Source of the DNA: an uncultured Lachnospiraceae bacterium
GTDB lineage: Bacteria; Bacillota; Clostridia; Lachnospirales; Lachnospiraceae
Assembly: GCA_949840805.1 (NCBI GenBank)
Contig: CATKXR010000006.1
Span: 62,001-126,000, forward strand
Direction of reading: 5' to 3'
DNA length: 64,000 bases
Positions 8,617 through 17,366 of this stretch are shown piece by piece (within the stretch, counting starts at the first letter, position 1; every line of letters begins with the position of its first letter). The translations under genes were made by a program, and so were the position numbers. The notes beneath the pieces were generated by a model. The model made no database searches, was not told where the DNA came from, and was given only the letters and a program-made list of their open reading frames with translations.

Positions 8617-9747
8617 TTAACAATACTTGACCCCAAATTCCTTAATCTTATCAATAATCATGTATACTTCATCCATTGTCAGACTTTGGTGCATTGGCAG
8701 ACACAATGTATTATCTGCTGCATAATCAGCTCCGGGGAAATTGCCGCCAATACCATAATGCGGCACCCGATGAAGAGGAAAATAACGATAAGTAGTATAT
8801 ACATCTGCATCGCGAAGAAAATGTGCTAACTCATCACGCTTTCCATTCTTAAGCTGAATATGATAAAAATAGTAAGATGATTTGCAGCCCTCTTTCATTG
8901 GCAGCGGAAGATCCATCCATGCAAGATCTTTCAGGCCTTCGTTGTAAGCCTCATGAACAGCAGCGCGTTTTTCCATGAATAAAGGAAGCTTCTTAAATTG
9001 CTCAATCGCTATTGCAGCAGTTATATTATTCATTATTGCCCTGTGGCCAAATGCCGAGATATCAAACTCCCACCACTTCTGGGCTACACTGTTTTCATAT
9101 CCACTTTTGGCCTCTAAGCCAAAGTAAAGCCATTTATCTGCCTTTTCCCGTATTTCCGGATTCTTAAAATGAAGGATTGCACCATCGCCGCAGACCAGTA
9201 TTTTCATAGCATCAAAGGACCACATTGCCATATCCCCATGAGTCCCCAGAGCCTTTCCTTTATATGCAGAACAAACGCCCGAGGCACAATCTTCAATAAC
9301 CTTCAAACCATGCGCTTCTGCCAAAGGCATAATCGTATCCATATCACATGGAATCCCTCCATAATGAAGAAGAAGAACTGCCTTTGTTTTTGAGGTGATT
9401 ACTTTCTCAATATCTTCAGCCCTGGCATTTAATGTTCGTGGATCCACGTCACAAAACACCAGCTTGGAACCATTGGCACAAACAGCATTTCCAGCTCCTA
9501 CAAAACTTATTGTAGGAACAATAACTTCATCTCCTGGCTGAATATCGAAAAGATACATAGAAGAAAACAGACCTTCACTGCAGCAATTTGTAGATAAAAC
9601 TCTGTTTGGTGTAGAATCCAGATGCCTGGCATACATTTTTTCAAATTCTGAAACAAGATTTCCTCTTCCAATCCAATTGGATTCAAATACGTCTTTAATC
9701 CGATCAAGTTCTTCCTGACCAAGGGCAGGCTGCATTACATTGATCAT
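8617..9747 (-). CDS. DegT/DnrJ/EryC1/StrS aminotransferase
   Basis: A 376-residue PLP-dependent sugar aminotransferase. Visible are VLSTNCCSEGLFSSMYLF (cofactor phosphate region), GDEVIVPTISFVGAGNAV, KVIEDCASGVCSAYKGK (the Asp contacting the pyridine nitrogen) and SFDAMKILVCGDGA with the Schiff-base Lys. Such enzymes transaminate 3- or 4-keto nucleotide sugars. A second member is at 20196-21533, so the glycan probably contains at least two amino sugars, or one is modified at a different carbon. The GNAT gene downstream is the likely partner. Confidence 0.88.
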   Translation of the reverse strand: MINVMQPALGQEELDRIKDVFESNWIGRGNLVSEFEKMYARHLDSTPNRVLSTNCCSEGLFSSMYLFDIQPGDEVIVPTISFVGAGNAVCANGSKLVFCDVDPRTLNARAEDIEKVITSKTKAVLLLHYGGIPCDMDTIMPLAEAHGLKVIEDCASGVCSAYKGKALGTHGDMAMWSFDAMKILVCGDGAILHFKNPEIREKADKWLYFGLEAKSGYENSVAQKWWEFDISAFGHRAIMNNITAAIAIEQFKKLPLFMEKRAAVHEAYNEGLKDLAWMDLPLPMKEGCKSSYYFYHIQLKNGKRDELAHFLRDADVYTTYRYFPLHRVPHYGIGGNFPGADYAADNTLCLPMHQSLTMDEVYMIIDKIKEFGVKYC

Positions 9748-9768
9748 TTTGCTATCCTCCTTAAATAA

Positions 9769-10728
9769 TTACCTGGCATACTTCTGATGTATAATCTGAT
9801 CAAAGTCCCATTTATAATTGACAAAAGAACATGGGATTCGGATGGCTTCTTTAAAATAATACCCTTCACGCCCGACCCCTTCTTTATCAATTTTATCTGG
9901 CATGATAATGATCTTGGATGGATCATCCCCAAGATAAGCGCCCCACCATGAAAAAGTACTGTTTGCTATTATAAAATGCTTACAATTATACATAAGCCTG
10001 AGGCCATGGCAGGCATCACAGGGTGTAACAAATTCTACGGGATATGGAAAATTCATTTTTTCCTTAGTCACTTCGATGTTATCAGAAAACACAAAAAATT
10101 TTGGATTAGCAATCTTTTTATTCAATATTTCCATTGCCCGATAGTAATAATCAAAATCGATAAAACTGACACCTAATTCGTTTATTGCCCTTATACTGAC
10201 AGCAACTGAATCTGAATTTTTCATTACAGGCAAGATCGTCCTGTCATAATCATCCGTCTCATCCAAGACTCTGCATTCGGATCTGATTATATCGGCATAC
10301 TTTTCGAAGTATTTCACATTCTGAAAATATCCATATACAAACTTATTCTTTGCCGTTGTTCTGGGAAAATCAAAATAGGACCTGCTAAAAGTGTAATAAC
10401 AGCCTTTTTTAAACCAACGCATAGTAACTCTATTGGGGACAAGGCTGTCTTTTCTAAACACTCTGTAAAGTTTTTGTTCTATATGATATAATTTAGAAGT
10501 CCTCAGATACTGTTTTTGTATATCTTGTGATATAGAATTAAAATCAAGTGAAATTTTTTCTTTAGGCAGATTCAAGTGATCAAGTTTGTATTCAGAAATA
10601 TAATAAAACCTCTTAAGCCCGCTTAAATCAAATACCATTTCATCTCCATATTCAAGTTGAAGCGACCTTCCCATAGCATATATAAACAACTGATTCCCCA
10701 GATTTCCCATCATTTGAATGACAATCAT
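9769..10728 (-). CDS. GT11 alpha-1,2-fucosyltransferase-like glycosyltransferase
   Basis: A 319-residue GT-B enzyme with GT11 features: N-terminal MGNLGNQLFIYAMGRSLQ, and C-terminal HFIIANSTFSWWGAYLGDD, the family's most conserved block. The region equivalent to the GDP-fucose-binding HxRxGDY motif reads VSIRAINELG, a divergent form that keeps the Arg but lacks the Gly-Asp-Tyr. The donor may therefore not be GDP-fucose. ATG 10728 is chosen over TTG 10734 because AGGAGAG is well spaced to it. It sits between a membrane GT2 and the second aminotransferase. Confidence 0.85.
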   Translation of the reverse strand: MIVIQMMGNLGNQLFIYAMGRSLQLEYGDEMVFDLSGLKRFYYISEYKLDHLNLPKEKISLDFNSISQDIQKQYLRTSKLYHIEQKLYRVFRKDSLVPNRVTMRWFKKGCYYTFSRSYFDFPRTTAKNKFVYGYFQNVKYFEKYADIIRSECRVLDETDDYDRTILPVMKNSDSVAVSIRAINELGVSFIDFDYYYRAMEILNKKIANPKFFVFSDNIEVTKEKMNFPYPVEFVTPCDACHGLRLMYNCKHFIIANSTFSWWGAYLGDDPSKIIIMPDKIDKEGVGREGYYFKEAIRIPCSFVNYKWDFDQIIHQKYAR

Positions 10729-10740
10729 TAGCAACTCTCC

Positions 10741-11901
10741 TTATCTCGTAGTCTCTGCCTTTTCCCAAACTGGTTTTGTATTTCCTGTTAGAATGTTATA
10801 TATACCGCACCACTGCGCTATGATAGTCATGCAGTAGTAGGCAGCTATTTTGAGAACACGATTTTTACTTTTTGACGTCCAGCCAATTGCTGCAATCAAA
10901 TAAAATAATAGTTGAGCTGAGAATGTCGATATCCAAAACAGACCTTTTCTTATCAATAAAATATTTAAAATCAATGCAAGACAATGTGCCAGCCAAAGAA
11001 GATATCTGCAGCTGCGATGTCCAAAATAAAAATAAGAATACCAATGACAGTGAAACATATTCAATATTTTAAAATTCGGCATAATGCTAAATAATATTCC
11101 TCTGTTCATTCTCACTTTTCTTTTAAACTCATCTTCTGCAGCCTCCCCTGCTTTCTCATATGCCACCGCTTCCGGATTATAAATTGCTCTCTTTTTTTCC
11201 AAAGCGAATATCTGTGGAAAAGATGTGTCATGACATTTAATCGGCGCTATCTTTATGTATTCACGATTCCTTACAGCATATATCGCGCCATTTCCCGCTG
11301 TTATTGTTTGAATTTTGCTTTCAATGTTCCTGCACATTAAATCTAATTTCCAATAAAATCCCTCCGAGCCGGCCGTGATGCTGTCAGCGGAGTTTATATA
11401 TTTTAATTGGCCGGATACATATGCTATGTCATCAGATGTAAATGAAGAAACCAGTTCTCTGACAGAATTTTTTTCCATAATCGCATTTGCATCTGTCATC
11501 ACTAATATTTCAGAATCGCATAACTCCTGCGTCTCATTTTGTGCATTCGTCTTCCCGAAATGATTTTTAGACTTATGAATCTGTATCTTTCGTTCTGGGT
11601 GAGATTCGATAAATTCCTCAACCATTTCATCCGTTCTGTCTGTGGAAAAATCAGATGCAATAAGAAAATCAAGTTTTTCCCGTGGATAATCCAGCTCAAG
11701 TAAATTATTTAGCTTTTTCTCTATTATTTTTTCTTCATTATGTACGACCACCATAACCGATACGGTTGGCTCATACGAGTAATCTTTTTTGTTTATTCTT
11801 TTTATGGTTTTATTTAAAACCATAAGGGATAATGGATAACCTATCATGGCTTCAAAAATGATAAATATGGAAATCCACCATATAATCTTGATTGTTAACA
11901 T
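10741..11901 (-). CDS. Membrane-anchored processive-type GT2 glycosyltransferase
   Basis: A 386-residue protein with one N-terminal transmembrane helix (about residues 3-25), a cytoplasmic GT2 domain (YEPTVSVMVVVHNEEKIIEK, then LIASDFSTDRT; DxD-like region in VMTDANAIME; KVRMNRG as the Q/RxxRW-like element), and three to four C-terminal helices. This is the layout of BcsA/hyaluronan-synthase-like and ICA-type transferases. Here it could add a sugar or act as a membrane-bound glycosyltransferase. It is followed within seven bases by the GT11-like gene start region and preceded by an acetyltransferase relic. Confidence 0.82.
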   Translation of the reverse strand: MLTIKIIWWISIFIIFEAMIGYPLSLMVLNKTIKRINKKDYSYEPTVSVMVVVHNEEKIIEKKLNNLLELDYPREKLDFLIASDFSTDRTDEMVEEFIESHPERKIQIHKSKNHFGKTNAQNETQELCDSEILVMTDANAIMEKNSVRELVSSFTSDDIAYVSGQLKYINSADSITAGSEGFYWKLDLMCRNIESKIQTITAGNGAIYAVRNREYIKIAPIKCHDTSFPQIFALEKKRAIYNPEAVAYEKAGEAAEDEFKRKVRMNRGILFSIMPNFKILNMFHCHWYSYFYFGHRSCRYLLWLAHCLALILNILLIRKGLFWISTFSAQLLFYLIAAIGWTSKSKNRVLKIAAYYCMTIIAQWCGIYNILTGNTKPVWEKAETTR

Positions 11902-11965
11902 ACCGCTCCCTTTCTTACAGGCCAGCCAAAGTACCCTGCTTTTTCAGTAAAAAACCATCTGATAA

Positions 11966-12067
11966 TCATATTTCCCAAGATATATTTTCCTTTATCACTT
12001 TTGCCGGAACTCCTGCCACCATAGTATGAGGCGGAACATCATGAGTAACAATACCAATTTTCTTCAT
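11966..12067 (-). pseudogene. Relic of a hexapeptide acyltransferase C-terminus
   Basis: A 33-residue frame ends in TGA at 11966. Its core VTHDVPPHTMVAGVPAKVI is the standard closing sequence of hexapeptide-repeat acetyltransferases. No beta-helix precedes it: upstream bases to about 12110 carry no continuous frame. It is therefore the tail of a deleted acetyltransferase gene, stranded between the HAD gene and the membrane GT2. It shows past gene loss or replacement in the operon. Confidence 0.75.
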
Positions 12068-12108
12068 TTTCTTTAACCCTCAAACATGATGTTATCGCCA
12101 TAAACAAT

Positions 12109-12483
12109 TTATATGCTTTCATCTATTCTGGTAACAGGATAATCTGGCATATCCCTTTTTACCGCCACTGCATATGCAGTAATGAGGCCCTTAGGCTTAG
12201 AATCATTAATCAATATCCTTTCTCCTAATGGAGCATTATAGATTACATTATGGTACCGGATCCCATTCTCCCTCAAAAACTTCTCTGTCATTTCCTGATA
12301 TTCTTCTGTCCTTGACGTTATGAATATGATCATATCATCCTTTGGGATACTTTCTAAAAATGCCTTGCTTTCCGGCAGAAGCGAGTCTTCCCCATCCGTC
12401 TTATATCCATTGTGCTTAACAATTGTTCCATCAAGGTCAAGAATCCATGTATGTCCAAGACTTGACAATACCAGCTTACTCAT
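12109..12483 (-). CDS. Small HAD-superfamily phosphatase
   Basis: A 124-residue HAD protein with motif I WILDLDGTIV (residues 13-22), motif II IFITSRTEE (near 53-60) and a motif IV-like region LINDSKPKG (near 91). There is no cap domain, so it resembles compact GmhB/KdsC-type sugar-phosphate phosphatases. Its ATG overlaps the stop of the upstream three-domain fusion gene by eight bases, implying translational coupling. It likely removes a phosphate from an intermediate of the sugar-activation route made by that fusion; the substrate is inference. Confidence 0.8.
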   Translation of the reverse strand: MSKLVLSSLGHTWILDLDGTIVKHNGYKTDGEDSLLPESKAFLESIPKDDMIIFITSRTEEYQEMTEKFLRENGIRYHNVIYNAPLGERILINDSKPKGLITAYAVAVKRDMPDYPVTRIDESI

Positions 12484-14572
12484 GTTGAAGTTTTTCTCCT
12501 ATTGCCCCGCCAGGATGGTTGGGCTTGAACATTTCCAATGTAATGTTCATCCGTTTTGCGATCTGCATTGCCAGGGTCTGAAGTACAATCAAAAACAGAG
12601 TTGTTGAATTATTCGGTACAATATTCCATGAATCGCCCTCATGCCCTAAAGGTATTACGATCTTCTTTTCCATGGAATCTGCCAGCACACTATGTTCATT
12701 ACAGCTCATAAGCCACAAATCCACTCCGACACGCTTCTTCAGCAAATCAACCAAATAAACAGATTCAAATGTACCTCCGCTCTTTGTAAGAATAATCAGT
12801 ACATCGCCTGGTTTTACCATACCCATATCACCATGGACGGCTGAATTTGTATGTAAAAACTGGGCATCAAGGCCAAGGGAGATCATTGTGCCTTCAAATT
12901 TCTCACAAATTGGTACGTTCTTTCCCAATCCTGACGCAATTACTTTGTGTCCTGATTTTAAAGCTTTCTCACAGTCGAAAATCAGTCTGTCCATATCACT
13001 CATGGACACCCTTTTAAGTGCATCTTTAAGTAAATTCATATTCCTATCAAAGTAACTATACGCACTCTCCATCTCAAATGCTTCTTCCAGATAATAAAGG
13101 CCCATATAAAAAGCCCCGCATATAGAATCATAATCTTCCCAGGCATAGGTAGTCAGACTAAACCAGATTATTGCAAGGAGTATTTTCATTTGACGGCGAG
13201 TCACTTCACCCTCTAATAATTCAAAAAAGTACTCCTCTATCTTTTCCCAGTTATTGGATCCAATATCAATTTTCACTTCCTTTTCGCTGATATCCAGACG
13301 AAATCTTTTGAGATTAAACTGATCATAATTGCTTGAAAGACTATAGTAGAGTTTAACCCAATCATAAGCTACATCTCCATAGAACTCTGTCTTGCCAAAA
13401 TAGCCTCTTGGATCAATGAGTACCGGATCTGAATCATGGCGAAGCATCATATTGCTAAAAGTACAATCCCCATGAAGAAGTACAAATTCCCGCGGCGCAT
13501 ACTGCATTACAATTTTTTCAATCTCCTCCTTATGATAAAAAATGTTCCGACATAGTTTCCCGTTCACTTTCACAGTAGGTTCAAGCGCAAATGGAACAAG
13601 ATTCTTGACTTTTTCCAACCGGGTATAGGTCTTATCTAAATACGCATCTCTGTAACTGGATTCATCATAAGGAACCGATTTCATTTTATGGAGTTTCCTA
13701 AGGCAGGCCACAATCTTTTCCAACACATGTTTCTTCTGTTCGTCAGGCAAATAGGTATAGTCATAGATGTTTTTTCCAGCGATTAACTCCATTGAAAGAG
13801 GTTCGTAAGAATAAATTTCAGGAATAGCATCAAAATTTTTTCCTTGAAGCCTCTTATACCATGCGATTTCCCTGATAGCCAGCTTTCTTCCCTGATCGTC
13901 AATACCTTTTTTTATAATTCTGCCATTTTCGATGGAAATCTTATTGAAAGGACGGCAGTGCATCTTGGGCAGCTTATCCCATTCACTATATAGACCATAC
14001 TCCTTCGTTTTATACAGTGTCTGTTCCTCAAACTCTATGTCATTATCACTCAGCCATCGGACGAACTCTCCTTCTTGAGGAACACCTGCAATTACATTTT
14101 TATCATGAAAAATAAAATGCCCTGCCACACCATATTTCTGACTATGTTCTTCTCTGAACTTCCCGTTTTTCCACATCCAGCGGCAGGAAAAATCTTTTGA
14201 AATGCCAATGACATTATTATCTGTCTCAGGAATTTCATAATCATCCGGAAGTATAAGATCACACCAGATCAGCATGAATCGTTCATTATCCGGAATTAAC
14301 GAAAGCGCTTCTGACAGCCCGGCACAGGTACCCTCATGTCCGGTACCACAAACTGTTTGGTAATCAACATCTGCAAACTCTCGAAGATATCTTACCAGTA
14401 CATCATACTTATAATCACCTATAATAATAAATTTCTTATCTGGATACTTCTTGAAAAGATGAAAGATCATCGGAAGATTGTTTACAGGTACAAGAGCCTT
14501 TGGTTTATTCCTTGTGAGAATCTGCATACGAGAACCTTTTCCGCCGGCTTGTACAATAATATAATCTGTCAT
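12476..14572 (-). CDS. Three-domain nucleotidyltransferase / APH-type kinase / SIS isomerase fusion
   Basis: A 698-residue protein with three domains. Residues 1-215 are a sugar/choline-phosphate nucleotidyltransferase: VQAGGKGSRM with NKPKALVPVNNLPM, and CDLIL as the metal-binding Asp block. Residues about 220-510 are an aminoglycoside/choline-kinase fold: VLLHGDCTFSNMM (catalytic HGD 367-369) and LIDPRG (metal Asp 387). Residues about 525-698 are a KpsF/KdsD-like SIS domain: SGLGKN, HTNSAVHGDMGM, TKSGGT and C-terminal NHPGGAIGEKL. Known single-domain relatives isomerise ketose to aldose phosphates, phosphorylate small alcohols or sugars, and make NDP-activated products. Together with the coupled HAD gene this looks like a complete activation line. 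The start overlaps the preceding gene as ATGA. Confidence 0.85.
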   Translation of the reverse strand: MTDYIIVQAGGKGSRMQILTRNKPKALVPVNNLPMIFHLFKKYPDKKFIIIGDYKYDVLVRYLREFADVDYQTVCGTGHEGTCAGLSEALSLIPDNERFMLIWCDLILPDDYEIPETDNNVIGISKDFSCRWMWKNGKFREEHSQKYGVAGHFIFHDKNVIAGVPQEGEFVRWLSDNDIEFEEQTLYKTKEYGLYSEWDKLPKMHCRPFNKISIENGRIIKKGIDDQGRKLAIREIAWYKRLQGKNFDAIPEIYSYEPLSMELIAGKNIYDYTYLPDEQKKHVLEKIVACLRKLHKMKSVPYDESSYRDAYLDKTYTRLEKVKNLVPFALEPTVKVNGKLCRNIFYHKEEIEKIVMQYAPREFVLLHGDCTFSNMMLRHDSDPVLIDPRGYFGKTEFYGDVAYDWVKLYYSLSSNYDQFNLKRFRLDISEKEVKIDIGSNNWEKIEEYFFELLEGEVTRRQMKILLAIIWFSLTTYAWEDYDSICGAFYMGLYYLEEAFEMESAYSYFDRNMNLLKDALKRVSMSDMDRLIFDCEKALKSGHKVIASGLGKNVPICEKFEGTMISLGLDAQFLHTNSAVHGDMGMVKPGDVLIILTKSGGTFESVYLVDLLKKRVGVDLWLMSCNEHSVLADSMEKKIVIPLGHEGDSWNIVPNNSTTLFLIVLQTLAMQIAKRMNITLEMFKPNHPGGAIGEKLQHE

Positions 14573-15503
14573 TTTTTTAATCTCCTTTTGACAGAGCGTA
14601 AGGCTGCCATCAAAATAGTATTTATTCCTTCATTTTTTATGCCAAAAAACAGCGGTGAAATATCATAATCTTTTGATATGTTCTTAAGATATTTTCTTTT
14701 CTTTAATTGCATGCCATCTGACTGCTTTATTCCGGCATCAATTCCATATATCTCTTTAGAAACTTTACAGGTTCCCGACTTTAGCGTGTTAGCTATCATA
14801 TATGTTAATCTATATGGAAACACTACAATTCCATCTCTGAACTTGTAATGCAGGGGGCCATATGTTCCTCCCCAATGGATAAAATCGACGTTTTTAATAT
14901 AAAAAGTCTCGATAAGGGTATCTGTATGATTTCTTAAGTAATTAAAATAAGAGTCCAAATTAAAGCCCTCATACTCACTATCATTAAAATGTTTTTCAAT
15001 TAAAGAAAACCAGTCGGCTGCACTCATGTCTGTATAGGTAATTCCAAAGGTCCAATTGTCTCCGCCATGAATTGTCCACCACATGTCCAAACTAAAAAGG
15101 CCAATGCCTTTTTTAGCAGCAACTGCCTGAACTTCAGATAATATTGTAATTATCTTGTTTACAGGAAGGCAAAACATTGTATCATCTGCATCAATGTTCC
15201 AATAGTATTTGATTCCTTGTTTCTTTGCATGAAAAAGGTCGTTAACTGTGCATCTGATGCTTTCTTCCATCTTTGATTTGCCACTTTTTCTGATATGCGG
15301 GATGTTCTCTGAGACATACTATTTATAAATAGCGAATCATCCTCCAGCCCGCAAAAATCAATTATTTTATTTTTCAGTTTATCATTATCACATATAATGA
15401 AATAGCGGGCTTCCATTTGATATGCAACAGTAATCCAACTCATGATACACGGATAAGCATAATCAATATCTCTGCTTACTTTAAGATAAAACACAGGCTT
15501 CAT
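14569..15503 (-). pseudogene. Putative glycosyltransferase split by a frameshift
   Basis: ATG 15503 has AGGAGAG upstream and opens a frame containing MSWITVAYQMEARYFIICDN and ending at 15159. From about 15270 the next frame carries the logical continuation (ESIRCTVNDLFHAKKQGIKY, then YWNIDADDTMFCLP with a DxD motif, then WWTIHGGDNWTFG) to a stop at 14569. The two parts fit one protein of about 310 residues if one base is removed in the GGAAGAAAGC stretch near 15265-15275. The DxD and overall build suggest a GT-A-like glycosyltransferase of no family I recognise. The frameshift may be real or an assembly error. Confidence 0.7.
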
Positions 15504-15520
15504 AAACTCTCCTCTATTTG

Positions 15521-16447
15521 TTATACCCACCCCTCTTTCAATAAATAATTAGATATTTGGGCTGGATCTACCAAATTTCTTCCATAAATATAACTTTTTA
15601 TAAATGGATTCTGCGGCCACCAGTCTTTCAGATTGCAAGCATCTGCCAATTGATAGGATGGATGATCCACCACAATTATTTTTGCTTTGGAAAAAGCACA
15701 CAGATCCATAAACCCGCTTCGCAAACCAATAACAATTCCGCATTCATTAGCAAGAGCAACTGTTCTGTCAAGTGGAAAATCTATTGCTGTAATACCCCCC
15801 CCAAGCGCACTTTGATCATTATGAACACTTGCTATCACTTTCAGACCTATTTTCATACATTCTTTGGCAATTCCCTTAAACAACGAGAGAGGTACCCCGG
15901 TAACACTATTTGCATAAGGATTTAGCAAAACAGTTTTTCCTGTCTCTATCATTCCTTTATCCTTTAACCCCTTAATCCAGCCGTCGCATGGAATCGGGGT
16001 GATTTTGCACGGCGAGGTATCCTTGGGAATCCGGAATATCATTTTCTCAATGTCACACAATCTCACATATGGGTTATATAAAATCAAATCACTCCTTGTA
16101 TAAGCTGTATAAAAAGCACACATTAACTCTGGGTGTGATTTTCTAAAGATCTGTCCTAAATCTGATTTATAAAATTTGAGCAGAATGTTGATGTTTCTTT
16201 TACTTACAGGAATCAAAGAGTCATATGACTCTTTGAAGTATTTAAATACCGCCGATTCTGGATTTGATGTTACAATAGCTAAATGACGAATTTTATTTCT
16301 TTTTTTATATTCTTGTGCATATGCGAGTTCTACACACTGATCACCAATTGACTCAAATGTAAACAACATTTGCTTTCCTGGATTTTTCGCAATAAGTTTT
16401 TTTGCAATTATTCTCCCAAAAAGAACCGCTTTCAACGTATCATTCAT
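15521..16447 (-). CDS. GT-B glycosyltransferase-like protein (GT9-like)
   Basis: A 308-residue protein without membrane helices. The C-terminal half looks like a nucleotide-sugar-binding Rossmann domain of the heptosyltransferase (GT9) kind: TVLLNPYANSVTG, LKVIASVHNDQ, and CGIVIGLRSGFMDLCAFSKA followed by KIIVVDHP. GT9-like proteins occur in Gram-positive glycan loci with undefined donors. The codons for LGGGI contain eight G (C8 at 15795-15802 on the plus strand); the gene is in frame with eight. Assignment beyond putative glycosyltransferase is uncertain. Confidence 0.65.
   Translation of the reverse strand: MNDTLKAVLFGRIIAKKLIAKNPGKQMLFTFESIGDQCVELAYAQEYKKRNKIRHLAIVTSNPESAVFKYFKESYDSLIPVSKRNINILLKFYKSDLGQIFRKSHPELMCAFYTAYTRSDLILYNPYVRLCDIEKMIFRIPKDTSPCKITPIPCDGWIKGLKDKGMIETGKTVLLNPYANSVTGVPLSLFKGIAKECMKIGLKVIASVHNDQSALGGGITAIDFPLDRTVALANECGIVIGLRSGFMDLCAFSKAKIIVVDHPSYQLADACNLKDWWPQNPFIKSYIYGRNLVDPAQISNYLLKEGWV
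15795..15802. repeat. C8/G8 homopolymer tract inside GT-B-like gene
   Basis: Eight C on the plus strand within the GT-B-like reading frame, preceded by GTAATAC, the same seven bases that precede the tract at 7130-7137. A one-base change would truncate the protein in its C-terminal domain. Confidence 0.9.
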
Positions 16448-16503
16448 ACACGATTTTTCTTCTCCATCTATAAATCTAAGCAGTCTTTATAATCTCTCTT
16501 TTA

Positions 16504-17274
16504 TCAAATATACTCACCTGCTGTCAGCCTGAATGTACTTCCTGTCATCATCGCGCTTTCGTCCGACATTAGGTATACCAGCCCCTCCATATAGTCGCTT
16601 CTCTCACACATCCGTCCCATAGGCAATATATTTGCAGCTCGTTTTCTAAGTTCCGCCTCACTTTCTCCCTGGCTCTTCCGGAGTTCCACTTCTCCCTCTG
16701 TGGGGGTCCATCCAAGAGTCAGATAATTACAGCGGATCATCTCATTTGCATACTGATGACTGATATGCTCCATCAAAATCCGAAGCACCCCTTTACTGCA
16801 TGCATATGCAGCTCTGTCCTTCTGGCCACCCCAGGCATGGGCAGATCCTGTGAGGACTATACTTCCCCCTCCATTCATCCGCATATATTTAATGGCTTGC
16901 TGACAACAGAAAAAAGCAGCCTTAAAATTCACATCCATAATCCAATCAAAAATATCTTCTTCACAGGTATCCAGAGGACTAACCGGCGTCACCCCTGCAT
17001 AATTAAAAAACCCATCAATCTTTCCATACTGTTCAAACGCTTTGTCAAACAGATTCCTGCACTCTGTTACCTTTGCTAAATCTGTGTGTACAAAAATACC
17101 GTCAGAGCCGAAAATTTTTATATTCCGCACTGCTTCTTTTCCGGCTTTTTCGTCACGTCCTCCAATAATGACTTTAGCGCCTTCTTGTCCTGCAATCTCC
17201 GCAAAAGCACGTCCTACCCCTTTTGTTCCGCCCGATATGACAATAACTTTATCTTTTAATCGTTTAAATTCCAC
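16504..17274 (-). CDS. Short-chain dehydrogenase/reductase
   Basis: A 256-residue SDR of the classical type: VIVISGGTKGVGRAFAE (TGxxxGxG-like cofactor site), NYAGV (NNAG equivalent), SIVLTGSAHAW (catalytic Ser), and YACSKG (Tyr-x-x-x-Lys active site). It would oxidise or reduce a sugar or sugar-derived hydroxyl/keto group with NAD(P). The GTG at 17274, five bases after AGGGAG and placed just before the fold begins, is a better start than the ATG at 17316. It follows the ATP-grasp gene, and the two plus the metallo-hydrolase gene form a non-transferase block in the operon. Confidence 0.85.
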   Translation of the reverse strand: MEFKRLKDKVIVISGGTKGVGRAFAEIAGQEGAKVIIGGRDEKAGKEAVRNIKIFGSDGIFVHTDLAKVTECRNLFDKAFEQYGKIDGFFNYAGVTPVSPLDTCEEDIFDWIMDVNFKAAFFCCQQAIKYMRMNGGGSIVLTGSAHAWGGQKDRAAYACSKGVLRILMEHISHQYANEMIRCNYLTLGWTPTEGEVELRKSQGESEAELRKRAANILPMGRMCERSDYMEGLVYLMSDESAMMTGSTFRLTAGEYI

Positions 17275-17366
17275 TTTTTCTCCCTTCATTTTCTCGTCTA
17301 ATCTTATTGAGCCCATATTTTCCTATAAATCAGTAAAAGTTCAGAAAATCTGGAAAAGAAAGGAGA

